This document shows, in pieces, positions 23,898-31,984 of a stretch of DNA of 64,000 nucleotides. Source of the DNA: Lagopus muta (Eukaryota > Chordata > Aves > Galliformes > Phasianidae); assembly GCF_023343835.1 (NCBI RefSeq), contig NC_064440.1, positions 35,843,537-35,907,536 on the forward strand, in the 5' to 3' direction. Positions within the stretch are counted from its first letter, which is position 1. Each line of letters begins with the position of its first letter. Both the position numbers and the translations under genes were made by a program. The notes under the pieces are model-generated. The model was not told the origin of the DNA and searched no databases. It saw only the letters and a list, made by a program, of their open reading frames with translations.

Positions 23898-26744
23898 TGG
23901 CTCATTTATGACATTTATTTATGACATTATGACATCTATGACAAAATAACTTCCCTTTTTCGTGCAGGTAACTTACATCGTTTGTGGATATAGCCCTGTT
24001 TAAACATCGCATCCAAAAACACAAAGTCGCTGTAGGGGGAGCGCTCCATCACCACACCTTGACCTGCAATTGAAAGCAGACTCCAGTCAGGCTGGGCTCA
24101 GAAAGACCCCTGGCAGCAGCATTCAAATTTACAGACGGCGCTGTTCTTGCAGACAATTTTCTGAAAATCTGCCTAAGAGATTTTAAATAAAACAAAAAAG
24201 CAAGAGTTTTCTGTTCACACAAACGTAGATGTGCATGCTAAATATGCCTGTCTAATCCATATACACTCATACTCTGCCTAGCACTGCAGCAAGTAAGGAT
24301 TAATATATTTAAGCAGCGCGCTTATTTTTGTGTTTGAGATGCTTTCTGGTACTCACACTTCATCATTTTTTGGAAAACACTTCTACTAAAGCACAAGCAA
24401 CAGGTAAATCGGTGTTGATTGAGAAAAGCTTTTCAGACCAGAAGACACTCAGAAATTAATTGTTATAATCACCAGCACAAAGCAGTACTTAGTGAAATCA
24501 AAATGACAGAACAAAAGATGTCATCAGGAAAGTTTTAGGGAGTTTTAAAAAGGCTACAGAAATCTCAGCTGTGTTGGTATGTTTAAGATGGCCTTTTTTA
24601 TACGGTTCTATCATTTAAAACCAATGAAACTGATAACAGTATGCATTTCCTTCATTAGAAACAATACAAGACATTGTCCTAACACAAAACGTGCAAGGTA
24701 TTCTTCTAAATGTGTTACACAAAACACAGATTCTAGCAAAACACTTAAAAACACCTGAAGAATTTTCACTCAACACAGAAATTAAACGTATCCAGTGTGA
24801 AATCTAACCTGTGGTGAGCAGATGTTCCAATGCATCAGAGTACTGCAAAACACGGTTACCAAACAGCCAAGCTTGCAGCCTGTAAGAGTGTCCATCAGGG
24901 CATTTTGGATCATTGTAAAATCTCTCTAGGTTACAGAAGCCATTAAACCTCTCATCCAGCAGCAGTCCGTCTCCTGTGATCCTGTCTTGATAATGGATAT
25001 CCGCTTCTGGGAAATATTTCATTCCTGACAAGAAAGGCAGAAACTCAAAAGAGAACACCAATCAGAACAGTGAGTTGTACTTGCTTACTATTAGCATCTC
25101 CTATTCTCATTTATGTATGAAGGTCTACTCTAAATAACATCTGAAGACAGCACATAAAGCCCTTTGTCCTATCACCTCACAGAAAGCTGATGGAACCCAA
25201 CTATTAGGTTTTATTACTCCAGCTCTATGATGTGAGTTGAACATTTGTTTTAAGTAGAACTTTTATCATACTAGTTCTCCATTAACGTGGATGCTCTGAG
25301 CACATCACAGAAAACACCTCCGAAAAACCTCTTAAAGTCCTCGGTGACTTCATGACAGTCGGAAGCTGTAAATGGACATTACTGGAATCAAAATGTCATT
25401 TACAATGACCTGGCAACATCCCTGTCACTTCAAGTTTCATCAGCACTTTAGTCTGCCTCTATCTATACACCATTAACTGTGACACCATCTAACAATTTGC
25501 TAGCCAAGAGTTGACGTTCTGGTTAACTTCTTTTATGCAATCACAATGACACTGTTAAATTCCAGTAAATATTGAAATCATAGACTCGTAGAATCAACAA
25601 GTTTGGAAAAGATCTCTGAGATCATCCAGTGCAACCATCTACCTACGCATTTCCACTGTAAGTCACGTCCCTCAGTACAACATCTAAACATTTCATGAAC
25701 ATCTCCACGGACAGTGACTCAGCCACCTCCCTGGTCAGCTGGTTCCAGTGCCTGACCATTCTTTCAGAAAAGAAATTGTTCCTAACATCCAATTCGAATC
25801 TCTACCTGCACAACTTGAAGCTGTCACCTCTGCCCTATTCTTAGTTATACGAGAGAAAAGGCAGACCCCACTTCACCACAGCCTCCTTTCAGGGAGCTGC
25901 AGAGAGCGATAAAGCCTCCCATGAACTTCCTCTATGCCAGACTGAACAACCCCAGATCCCTCAGCTGCTCCCTATAAGACCTCATTGACATTTTCTGGAC
26001 ACGCTTCAGGGCTGCAATGTCTTTCTTGCAGTGAAGGGCCCAACACTGAACAGAAAACTCAAGGTGCGGCCTCACCAGAGCTGGGTACAGAAGGACAATC
26101 ACCTCCCACTCCTGCTGGCTGCACTATTTCTGACACCAGCCAGGATGCCACTGGCTCTCTTGGCCACCTGGGCACACTGCTGGCTCACGCTCAGCCTGAT
26201 GCTGACCAACACCCTCAGGTCCATTTCTTCCACACAGTCTTCCAGCTACTCTGCACACTACAGGGAAAATAAAGCCATACCTAAAAAGCCATACCTAATT
26301 TATCTGCAATATACTGTGCCAGCTTGCCCTTCCCAGACGACAGGTTGCCATCCACTGTGAAGATTTTACTGTATTTGCTGAATTTTTTAGAGGCTCTCTC
26401 TCCCAGCATGTAAGCCAGCCAGCCATACTGCAAAGGGCGCTGGGAGCTGATGTGAACGCCTGCCTGAAAGACAACACAGCAATACGATTAAAAGCTGACA
26501 GCGCTCTTAAGCCACACCGGGCGTATTTTCCACAGGCGCACATCTAGCGCAGGGGTCACGCAGCAAGCTCGGCGCTGAAGGTCACCTCCCCCTCCCTTCT
26601 CCTGTTCCCTCCGCCCCCCCGAGGCCCTGCCGTCCCCGGGTTCCCGCTCACCGCCGGCAAGACGGCGCTCCGCAGGCGGCCGCGGGCAGCAGAGCTGAGG
26701 GTAGCGGCGGCGGCCGGGCCCAGGCGGACCCGCCACAAGGACAT
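8118..26744 (-). CDS. NDUFA10: NADH:ubiquinone oxidoreductase subunit A10, mitochondrial (partial, exons 1-8)
   Basis: Accessory subunit of the membrane-arm side of mitochondrial respiratory complex I, a member of the deoxynucleoside kinase fold family. Coding exons (minus strand): 26652-26744, 26295-26463, 24809-25024, 23977-24063, 21570-21691, 17536-17615, 14596-14650, 8118-8203. They join in frame to 302 residues plus two bases. Seen in the product: an Arg/Ala-rich start like a mitochondrial targeting peptide (1-31), a degenerate P-loop GNLSSGKGK (about 70-78), YFPEADIHY (exon 3), RLQAWLF and [14 protein letters not shown] (exon 3), [14 protein letters not shown] (exon 5), [10 protein letters not shown] (exon 8). 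These match vertebrate NDUFA10 closely. Vertebrate proteins are about 355 residues, so about 50 C-terminal residues are outside the window to the left. Transcription points away from the AHR genes. Confidence 0.95.
12690..13110. mobile_element. Avian endogenous-retrovirus LTR-like repeat fragment
   Basis: This stretch has word order I recognise from a dispersed bird LTR family: a purine-rich block, 'aaagacagtttaatagacaa', then 'gaatacccctttggtcagtt' and 'tgggtcagctgtc'. It is non-coding, without a matching second LTR or internal viral genes nearby, so it would be a degraded solo LTR. The family name, exact ends and orientation could not be fixed from sequence alone. Confidence 0.5.
13215..13568 (+). 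mobile_element. CR1: CR1 LINE fragment, region between endonuclease and RT
   Basis: Plus-strand piece of CR1 ORF2 that is usually lost by 5' truncation. It translates, with breaks, to a KDNRKAFFK...[11 protein letters not shown] stretch and then [13 protein letters not shown], which is the CR1 segment just before the reverse transcriptase domain. It stops at about 13568 without the usual 3' end, so it was cut after insertion or belongs to a rearranged copy. Confidence 0.75.
14020..14066. repeat. Small tandem repeat (about 3 copies)
   Basis: Three adjacent copies of a 'caatagaagactta'-like word with slight changes. No gene overlaps it. Confidence 0.7.
14596..14650 (-). CDS. NDUFA10: NDUFA10 exon 7
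   Basis: Short 55-nt exon with acceptor ttgcag and donor GTAAAG, phase 2 to 0. Encodes [19 protein letters not shown], matching the SE..EVLQYSA.EA stretch of vertebrate NDUFA10. Confidence 0.9.
14651..17535. other. NDUFA10 intron 6
   Basis: No exon, repeat family or RNA gene recognised in this 2.9-kb intron. A short TA-rich simple stretch occurs near 15830-15860. Confidence 0.55.
17536..17615 (-). CDS. NDUFA10: NDUFA10 exon 6
   Basis: Acceptor tttttag, donor GTTAGC, phase 0 to 2. Encodes [20 protein letters not shown] followed by TFLPEM. The [16 protein letters not shown] pattern is diagnostic. Confidence 0.93.
19658..21340 (-). mobile_element. CR1: CR1 LINE, 5'-truncated, long intact 3' part
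   Basis: Minus-strand CR1 retrotransposon of about 1.7 kb, in the sense orientation of NDUFA10. Its 3' end (plus-strand left end) shows two 8-bp ATTCTGTG units, the normal CR1 terminus, preceded by 'ggttggaagggacctcaagg' in the plus reading. The 5' end breaks off near 21340 before the endonuclease region. Few inactivating changes are visible, so it is one of the youngest CR1 copies in the window. Confidence 0.92.
19751..21340 (-). CDS. CR1 ORF2 reverse transcriptase domain (5'-truncated)
   Basis: An uninterrupted frame of about 530 codons ending with a stop at 19753-19751. It contains the reverse transcriptase blocks [38 protein letters not shown] and the catalytic FADDTKL, followed by the C-terminal region ending LDGVLGNVI. 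The apurinic endonuclease domain that should precede the RT is absent because of 5' truncation, so the copy cannot move by itself. The nominal start MKAWCFD lies at the insertion junction and is not a natural initiator. It may be transcribed within NDUFA10 pre-mRNA. Confidence 0.85.
   Translation of the reverse strand, partial: AWCFDVFHVPEPCIPKPLCGDQGGKSLPTVRAEQVRECLLRLNEYKSMGPDGVHPRVLKELAEVVAEPLSIIFEKSWLSGEVPDDWRKGHVTPIYKKGSREDPGNYRPVSLTSVPGKIMEQILLDNMLGHIKNEHVIRDSQHGFTKGRSCLTNLVAFYDGVTALVDEGKATDVIYLDLSKAFDMVPHHILISKLEGSGFDGWTTRWISNWLKGRRQRVVVNGSMSRWRPVTSGVPQGSVLGPVLFNIFINDIDEGIECTLSKFADDTKLSGAVDTVEGRDAIQRDLDRLEGWARVNLMRFNTAKCKVLHLGRKNPRHLYRLGGVGLESSSAEKDLGVLMDERLNMSQQCALAAQKANGILGSIRRGVASRDREVIVPLYSALVRPHLEYCVQVWSPQYKKDIEILERVQRRATKMIRGLEHLPYEDRLRELGLFSLEKRRLRGDLIAAYQYLKGTYTQEGSKLFKRADNSRTRGNGFKLKEGRFRLDVRGKFFTRRVVRPWNGLPREVVDAPSLDVFKARLDGVLGNVI
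21570..21691 (-). CDS. NDUFA10: NDUFA10 exon 5
   Basis: Acceptor aatgcag, donor GTAATT, ending in phase 0. Encodes [20 protein letters not shown] and then [16 protein letters not shown], which align directly with vertebrate NDUFA10. Confidence 0.94.
22585..23290 (-). mobile_element. CR1: Old CR1-like LINE fragment
   Basis: Diverged CR1-type 3' region read on the minus strand. It starts with 'gttgtggttggaaggaatat' in the plus reading (the reversed CR1 tail), then 'gagcatctccaagcatgga' and 'cttcatggcctttttctgga'. These correspond to known blocks of CR1 3' sequence in reverse. Many substitutions and no open frame. Confidence 0.65.
23852..23891 (-). repeat. Poly(T)40 run (poly(A) on the NDUFA10 sense strand)
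   Basis: Forty uninterrupted T bases on the plus strand, about 85 bases downstream of NDUFA10 exon 4 in intron 4. Just right of it are several TATGACAT-like short repeats (about 23906-23943). No source gene for a processed copy was recognised beside it. Confidence 0.95.
23977..24063 (-). CDS. NDUFA10: NDUFA10 exon 4
   Basis: Acceptor ttgcag, donor GTAAGT, phases 1 to 1. Encodes [20 protein letters not shown] followed by a KQGYIHKRC segment; the ERS..SD motif is the kinase-fold DRS-like element. Confidence 0.94.
24809..25024 (-). CDS. NDUFA10: NDUFA10 exon 3
   Basis: Acceptor cttgtcag, donor GTTAGA, phases 1 to 1. Encodes residues 88-159, including [33 protein letters not shown] and [10 protein letters not shown], the most conserved block of the protein. 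Confidence 0.96.
25025..26294. other. NDUFA10 intron 2
   Basis: Contains a minus-strand CR1 at about 25577-26262; the remaining 550 bases next to exon 3 show no feature. Confidence 0.6.
25577..26262 (-). mobile_element. CR1: CR1 LINE fragment
   Basis: Minus-strand CR1 3' portion. In the plus reading it begins 'atcatagactcgtagaatc' (reversed tail) and continues with 'ctggttccagtgcctgacc', 'gaaattgttcctaacatcc', 'ctcaaggtgcggcctcacc' and 'ggcacactgctggctcacg'. The reading frame is broken. Confidence 0.88.
26295..26463 (-). CDS. NDUFA10: NDUFA10 exon 2
   Basis: Acceptor ctttcag on the right, donor GTATGG on the left, ending in phase 1. It encodes residues 32-87 with [16 protein letters not shown] and the nucleotide-binding-like [13 protein letters not shown]. 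Homology to vertebrate NDUFA10 is clear. Confidence 0.93.
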
Positions 26745-26870
26745 GGCGGCGCCGACGGAGCCGGAGCTGCGGGCGCTCAGAGATGACGTCACGGCGGGAC
26801 GGGAGGCGCGGGCTGCGCGGCTGTGTGGTGGCTGCGAGGGGAGCGTTGGACGGGGTGCTGTGCGGGGTAC
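26590..26870 (-). promoter_or_regulatory. NDUFA10: NDUFA10 CpG-rich promoter and 5' UTR
   Basis: A sharply GC- and CpG-rich patch around the NDUFA10 start codon, with many CGG/GCC runs and a 'gatgacgtcac' word (CRE-like TGACGTCA) at about 26783-26792. The sequence returns to AT-rich at 26880. No TATA box was seen, which is usual for housekeeping mitochondrial genes. The transcription start is inferred to lie between 26745 and about 26850. Confidence 0.65.
26652..26744 (-). CDS. NDUFA10: NDUFA10 exon 1 (coding part)
   Basis: 31 codons from the ATG at 26744-26742 ([10 protein letters not shown]...). The donor GTGAGC follows at 26651-26646 and the intron phase is 0. The peptide is rich in Arg, Ala and Leu with no acidic residue, as expected of a mitochondrial presequence. 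Confidence 0.88.
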
Positions 26871-26941
26871 CAGAATGCTGCAAGAAAAATATTGAAAATT
26901 AGAATGTTTTGTTACTTGCATCTTAATTATACTGTATGTGT

Positions 26942-27045
26942 TACGAGGGCTGTCCCAATTGTAATGCCTCCTGCCTGCATAAGCTGGCCCACACATCAGA
27001 GGTGGATGTTGGTGGTATGGCAGTGGGTTGAACCTTCCTAGGCTT
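26942..27045 (+). mobile_element. Mariner-type DNA transposon end (Galluhop-like)
   Basis: A TA dinucleotide is followed by CGAGGGCTGTCCCAA and 'gtaatgcctcctg', then 'ggtggtatggcagtgggttg' and 'aaccttcc'. This resembles the terminal inverted repeat and adjoining 5' sequence of chicken mariner elements as I remember them. No transposase frame follows; the copy is cut short within about 100 bases. The family assignment is from memory. Confidence 0.5.
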
Positions 27046-27284
27046 CAGCCGTGCACAGGAGACCCATGAGGACAGGAGCGGATAGGAGAAAAGAGCAAAA
27101 CAGCTTAGGCACCAGCATCTTCCCACTCCCTGTTCATTGTGCAGGCACCTCCTCAGCCACCAAACTTGTAGCCAGCAATGCTTGCAGGTGCTGCATCACC
27201 AAGCCCTCGGTGGGCTTGCTCCTGAGAAATTGTTGCTGAGGGACACCATGTGCCAGGAGGCTGGAACAGGGGCTGCAGGAGGAG

Positions 27285-27512
27285 AGAGGACACCTTCAGG
27301 TTGGATATGAGGAAAAATTTCTCCTTCAAAAAAGAGGATGGGCACTGGAACGGACTGCCCGGGGAAGTGATGGTGTCACCATCCCTGGGGGTGTTCAAGA
27401 AACATAGAGATGTGGCCCTTAGGGACTTAGTTTAGTGGGCATGATGGGGATGGGTTGACGGCTGGACTAGACGATCTTTAAGGTCTTTTCCAACCTGAAT
27501 GATTCTATGATT
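27285..27512 (+). mobile_element. CR1: CR1 LINE 3' end
   Basis: Plus-strand CR1 terminus with 'ggttggatatgaggaaaaat', 'cactggaacggactgcccgg', 'agatgtggcccttagggac' and the closing 'aatgattctatgattc'. Confidence 0.92.
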
Positions 27513-28469
27513 CAGCGAGGACCCAGGGCGGGGGAAGACAGCCCCGGATACCACGTCCCTAGTGCTGCTGGCAATTCAGCCAATGCCCACACGGCGAGCA
27601 AAACGTCCCTTCCGATCTTGGAGGTTTTGCTGATCCTTGCCACAAGATGGGGCTGGGTAGTGCTAAAGGAGAGCTGCTTCTCTGCCAGCCGCCTTGTATG
27701 TCTCCCTTCTGGTGCAATATACGGTTGCAAGACATCACTTGGGCTGTTTTTTAGTCTGCACTCCATCGATGTCAGTTCTTCAGCATTGGTTCCCACCCCA
27801 GATCCCCACCCAGCATCTTACTGACTCCATGCCTGTGTCCCTGCCGTGGTTCTGTGACACCCTGACATAGCCTGATGGTGACCTAAAGCTGTGGGAAGTT
27901 CTCAACTTGAGATCAAGAGTAGTGTATCTTTCTAGTACAGCACAACAGCCAGCATCTCTCACACATCACCCATTCTCAGCCTAGTGTCTGTAGGACAGAG
28001 AGAATGGTACAAATCCACAAAAATTCATTTCTTCTCATTGCTTCAACAGAGCCACACTGTTGAGTTTCACAGCTGGCCATTGATGAAGTCCTGGACCCAG
28101 AGAAGTCCACAACAACCTCTTCTGAGCAAGCAGTAGATCTCCAGGTGAGCTGATTGTCCAATGGGAACAGTTTTATAGCAGAGAGATTAGTGTCTTCTGC
28201 CTGGGCAGCCACCTCTTTTGATATCTACGCTGCTGTCCAAGTTCCTGCTCATGCAATCTGCATGCATTTGGCTGGCATTTGAAAGCCTCTTTGTGTACAA
28301 CAGATACACAGGGCAATCCAAAGTAGCTGAACAGGGAGAAAACAGCTGTTAGCAAAGTGGTGTTACTTCATGTCCGTACAGATCAAGGCACTTGATTTGG
28401 GGTAGGACATTCAGCCCTGGACAGCTCTGGAATCACCTGCTGATAACTTTTCAACCTGCAAAAGAGAAG

Positions 28470-28782
28470 GCTCCTGGGAGATTGGATGGCAGCCTTTCAG
28501 TATCTAAAGGGGATGAGAAATAAGGGGACAGACTCTTTAACAGGGTCTGTTGTAACGGAACAAGGGGAGATGGTTTCAAAATGAAAAGTGAAGAGGTTTA
28601 GACTGGATGTAAGGGAGAAGTTGCCCAGAAAGCTGGCGGATGTCCCATCCCTGGAGACATCCACGGTCAGGCTGGACAGGGCTCTGAACAACTTGATCTA
28701 GCTGTAAATTTCCCTGTTCTTTGCAGGAGAGTTGGACCAAATGACCTTTAAAGGTCCCTTCCAACTCAAATGACTCTAGGGG
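28470..28782 (+). mobile_element. CR1: CR1 LINE 3' end
   Basis: Plus-strand CR1 tail with 'ggcagcctttcagtatctaa', 'tttagactggatgtaaggg' and 'ggtcccttccaactcaaatg' at its end. Parts of the middle are deleted relative to other copies in the window. Confidence 0.85.
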
Positions 28783-28947
28783 CTTGCTGGAGTGGTGGTA
28801 GACGGACTTCCTAATTATTTTATAATCTGTGGCCCACACTGCCTTCCCCATCTTTGCTGCTGTGGTTTAGCTAATACGTGTTGCTTAGTTTTTAAAAGAT
28901 TGCATAACAGAAAACAAAACAACACTCAGCACTTGGCAAAGAAATGA

Positions 28948-29008
28948 CACCATTTTGGTTTGGTTGGTGTCTGGTGTCTCAACCAGTCCTGGACTGGAGC
29001 CAACTACA
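28948..29008 (+). repeat. Inverted dispersed repeat, left arm (ERV-like?)
   Basis: A 61-base segment whose reverse complement occurs at 30901-30961 with only 3 mismatches. It contains the word 'ggtgtctggtgtctcaacca'. It continues to the right into a pyrimidine-rich stretch (29100-29150), which hints at a retroviral LTR or leader fragment. No coding sequence is attached. Confidence 0.75.
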
Positions 29009-29629
29009 ATTCAAACAGGGGCTGGGGAGAGCATCCCTTCCCCTTTTGTTCTGGTACTACTCATAGGGGCTGAGACCAGGACTGGTGATCTATCTACCTC
29101 CTTTCATTTCTCTTTCTCTCTTTTCCTTTCTTCTCTTTCTCTTGAAGTTGTTAAGTATCGCAAAGCTTACTTGAATTTCCTATAACATTCCTATAATTGT
29201 GGGAGAGCCAACACATGCAGCATAACTGCTTTGTAGAAATCCCCTGTTAAAATTCTATTTTATTTTCTCTTATGTATGAATCCTGAGCGTCATATCACCT
29301 TAATTTGACCAGGGATGTAACCAACTGCCATCCTGCATTCCTCTGTACATGCATGAGAGTAGGAGAGCTGTTCCCACATTGCCTGAAAGTCACACTCGCT
29401 GTTTTGTGATGGCATTTAGTGACTGCAGTTCCTTGTCCTAGGAGTTCCTTGTCCTGGAGAGGAAGGCAGGAGGATGGGGAGGGTCAAAATGGTCTCCCAG
29501 GACAGAGCAATCAAATAGCACGCCCTGCTCTGGGTAACTTTCCACTCAGGCTTTCATCTCTGCCAGTGGCTGCATGTCACCTCCACACTCTGAAGTGTGA
29601 CTTTGAAGTGCCTCCAGCTGTCATGGTGG

Positions 29630-29735
29630 GCATGGTGGGCATGTGCTGCCACGGTGGGACAGGCTGACTGTTGGACCTGATGGTCTAGAAGGTCTTTTCC
29701 AACTTTAACAATTCTGTGACTGTATGGTTCTATGC
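29630..29735 (+). mobile_element. CR1: CR1 LINE 3' tail
   Basis: Short plus-strand CR1 end with 'gatggtctagaaggtctttt' and a decayed 'attctgtga' tail. It lies about 220 bases upstream of the AHR2 start codon. Confidence 0.8.
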
Positions 29736-29779
29736 TTTTATGACTACAACCCCTCTCCACCAGCTGCTAAGGGAGTGGG

Positions 29780-30100
29780 GTGGTCGCAAGAGGGACACGG
29801 CGGCCAAGAAGCAGGGAAAGCCTTGCGGGCTGTCCGGGCACCCGGGCTGGGCAGAGTCACGGAGGGGCGGCTTGGGACCGGGGCCGCCCCGCTTCACTCC
29901 CATTTAAACTCCTCCTTCGGGCGCTGCCGGCGGTGCTCGGTGCTGCCGGCGAGATGTACGCCGGGAGGAAGAGAAAGAAGCCGGTGCCCAGGAGGTGGGT
30001 GCGGAGGGGGACCCTGCCCGCGGGGCTGAGGGGCGGGCGGGAGCTTGCTGCGGGGCGAGCCCGGGGAAGCGGGCAGGGCTGCTCTGCGTCCTGCTTAGCG
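29780..30100 (+). promoter_or_regulatory. AHR2: AHR2 CpG-rich promoter and exon 1 region
   Basis: GC- and CpG-rich patch surrounding the first coding exon. A TATA-like ATTTAAA occurs at about 29902-29908, some 45-50 bases before the ATG, which would leave a 5' UTR of only about 20 bases if used. No exact TNGCGTG dioxin response element was seen here. The call is inferred from composition. Confidence 0.5.
29954..29994 (+). CDS. AHR2: AHR2 exon 1 (coding part)
   Basis: [13 protein letters not shown] plus two bases, donor GTGGGT. The next coding exon has the matching phase. The Arg/Lys cluster is the start of the nuclear localisation signal of AHR proteins. Confidence 0.9.
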
Positions 30101-31938
30101 TTATTTGCTGCTGGTGCTGGCTGCTGGAGGCTGAGCTGCTGGGCGAAGTAAAACGGCAGCCAGCCCGCGCTGTTTCTGGAGGCAGCTGGGGATGCTCGGC
30201 TGTGCTTGGCTGCAGATGCGGGCTGACTGTGCGGCGGTCCCTATTGACCGAAGTTCCCCAGCCCTCAGAAACTCAGACGCGGGGCTTCGTCACGGTCCGA
30301 CGCTGTTTCCCAACTTTTGTGCTCTACTCCTCCCAACTTGCTGCAGTCGCCCCGGCCTGAGATCGGCAGGCACACGGAAGGCTCAGGTGCCTGCTTCTGA
30401 GGTCTGCAGGGATGAGCTGAGCTCGAGCCTGCGATGGAGGAAGGAGTGTTTCTTCACAATCCTCCTGGATGTGGTGCTGGGCACCCTCAGTTCCTGCCAG
30501 CCTGCAGAAGTGCCACACTTCGGCAGGGTTCCTCATCCAAAGGGCAGCCGGAGAGGCAGCACTGCAGCCTTTATCCTGCTCACAGCCATGTGTTCCACAT
30601 GTCCTTGCTCCCCCTGGCCAATGCAGGGGCTGTAGCTTTTTTTCTCAGCAGCTTCATCATGGACTCTGGCACCGTTTCTGCACTGGGAGACTGAAAGCAA
30701 GTATTGCTTGTGGGATGCAGACCCTCCCAAGACATTTTCTCACTGCTTGTGCAGGCATAGAGTTGCCAGTTCTCAGTGTGTTGTCCCCGAGACCCCACAC
30801 AATGCCTGGGAAGTGTGCATGGAGCCTGCCCTAGGGACAGGGAATCTCAGCAGGTTTGGCAGGACACAGGCACCTGTCCAGCCCAAACCCAGAGAAGGGC
30901 TGTAGTTGGCTCCAGTCTAGAACTGGTTGAGACACCAGACACCAATCAAACCAAAATGGTGACAGCAGGACCCTTCTGTGACTGAATGGCACAGACACTG
31001 TTCTGGGCTCTTTAGGAGTTGACTGAGTCATCACCCGGGCATTGCCTGGGCTTATCCCTCATATATCCTGGCATGTCCCTCACCCTACCCCACGGCTCAA
31101 ACACCCTGACGTCTCCTTTAGTAGTGGTGATAGGCACAGAGTGGATAGCAGGAGGAAAAGAAGAGAGGAGATGAGATATAATAGAATCATGAAGGATGAA
31201 AAAGACCTCTAAGATCATCTAGGCCAACCATCAATCCATCACCGCCTCTCCCAGCACTGCCTGGGTATGTTCCTTACATGTGCGAGTTTGTCCCTTGCAA
31301 AGTCCTGGTCACCCCCCAGCATCCTGGCAGCCCTGCAGCTCCAGTTGCTGGGGCTCTCACAGTCTCTGGAGATGCTCCCACTCTCTTGCCAGAAGGATTT
31401 GCCAGCAGGTTACAGGCAGAACCCTTAAGGACAGAAAGTCAAACACATTAGCAGACAAAGTTTCTGCCTTCAGGGGATGCATGGTTTCCCCACGGTGCTC
31501 ACCTGTGCAGATTCTCTGGTGGCTAATAACATGGTTGTGTTCATGTCTGTGTCTTTCCCAGGCTATGTGTGTGTGATGGGGGCTGTCAGTTTTCCTGCTG
31601 GCTTCATTTTAAAGCTTCATAACTGCACAGAGAGTGAAGAGCACCCAGAAGACGTTTCTCTCTGGCATCCATGGAGGATGGTTTGGAGATCCAGTGCTGC
31701 AGGGCATGGCGTTGGCCTACATGAATGGGCCAGTGCAATTCTGCAGCCCTCTTGCCCTTTCCCTGCAGTGCTTTGGTGCTGGCCATACACCCCACTTATG
31801 CAAGTGCCATCAGTGCTCCTCCATAGCAGGAGACCCTGCTATGTCTCTGTATATTTCCCCTTCCATAAAGAGCAGTACTGCCTGCTTGGCTCCCTTCTTC
31901 TTTCTGTGGAGCGTGCCTGTGTAGCGAGTGTGTATACT

Positions 31939-31984
<46 letters not shown>

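Larger units (their letters stand above)
21692..23976. other. NDUFA10 intron 4
   Basis: Holds an old minus-strand CR1 (about 22585-23290) and a 40-base T run (23852-23891). No exon recognised. Confidence 0.6.
27046..28947. other. Intergenic region between NDUFA10 and AHR2, mostly repeats
   Basis: Besides two plus-strand CR1 tails (27285-27512 and 28470-28782), the stretch 27513-28469 shows no gene or named repeat. No open frame has recognisable homology. Confidence 0.5.

Noticed and set aside
27237-27435. Short frame resembling the CR1 ORF2 C-terminus
   Set aside because: Remnant of the CR1 at 27285-27512 with no intact upstream frame.
26744-29954. Shared bidirectional promoter for NDUFA10 and AHR2
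   Set aside because: The two start codons are 3.2 kb apart, each with its own CpG-rich patch, with repeats between them.
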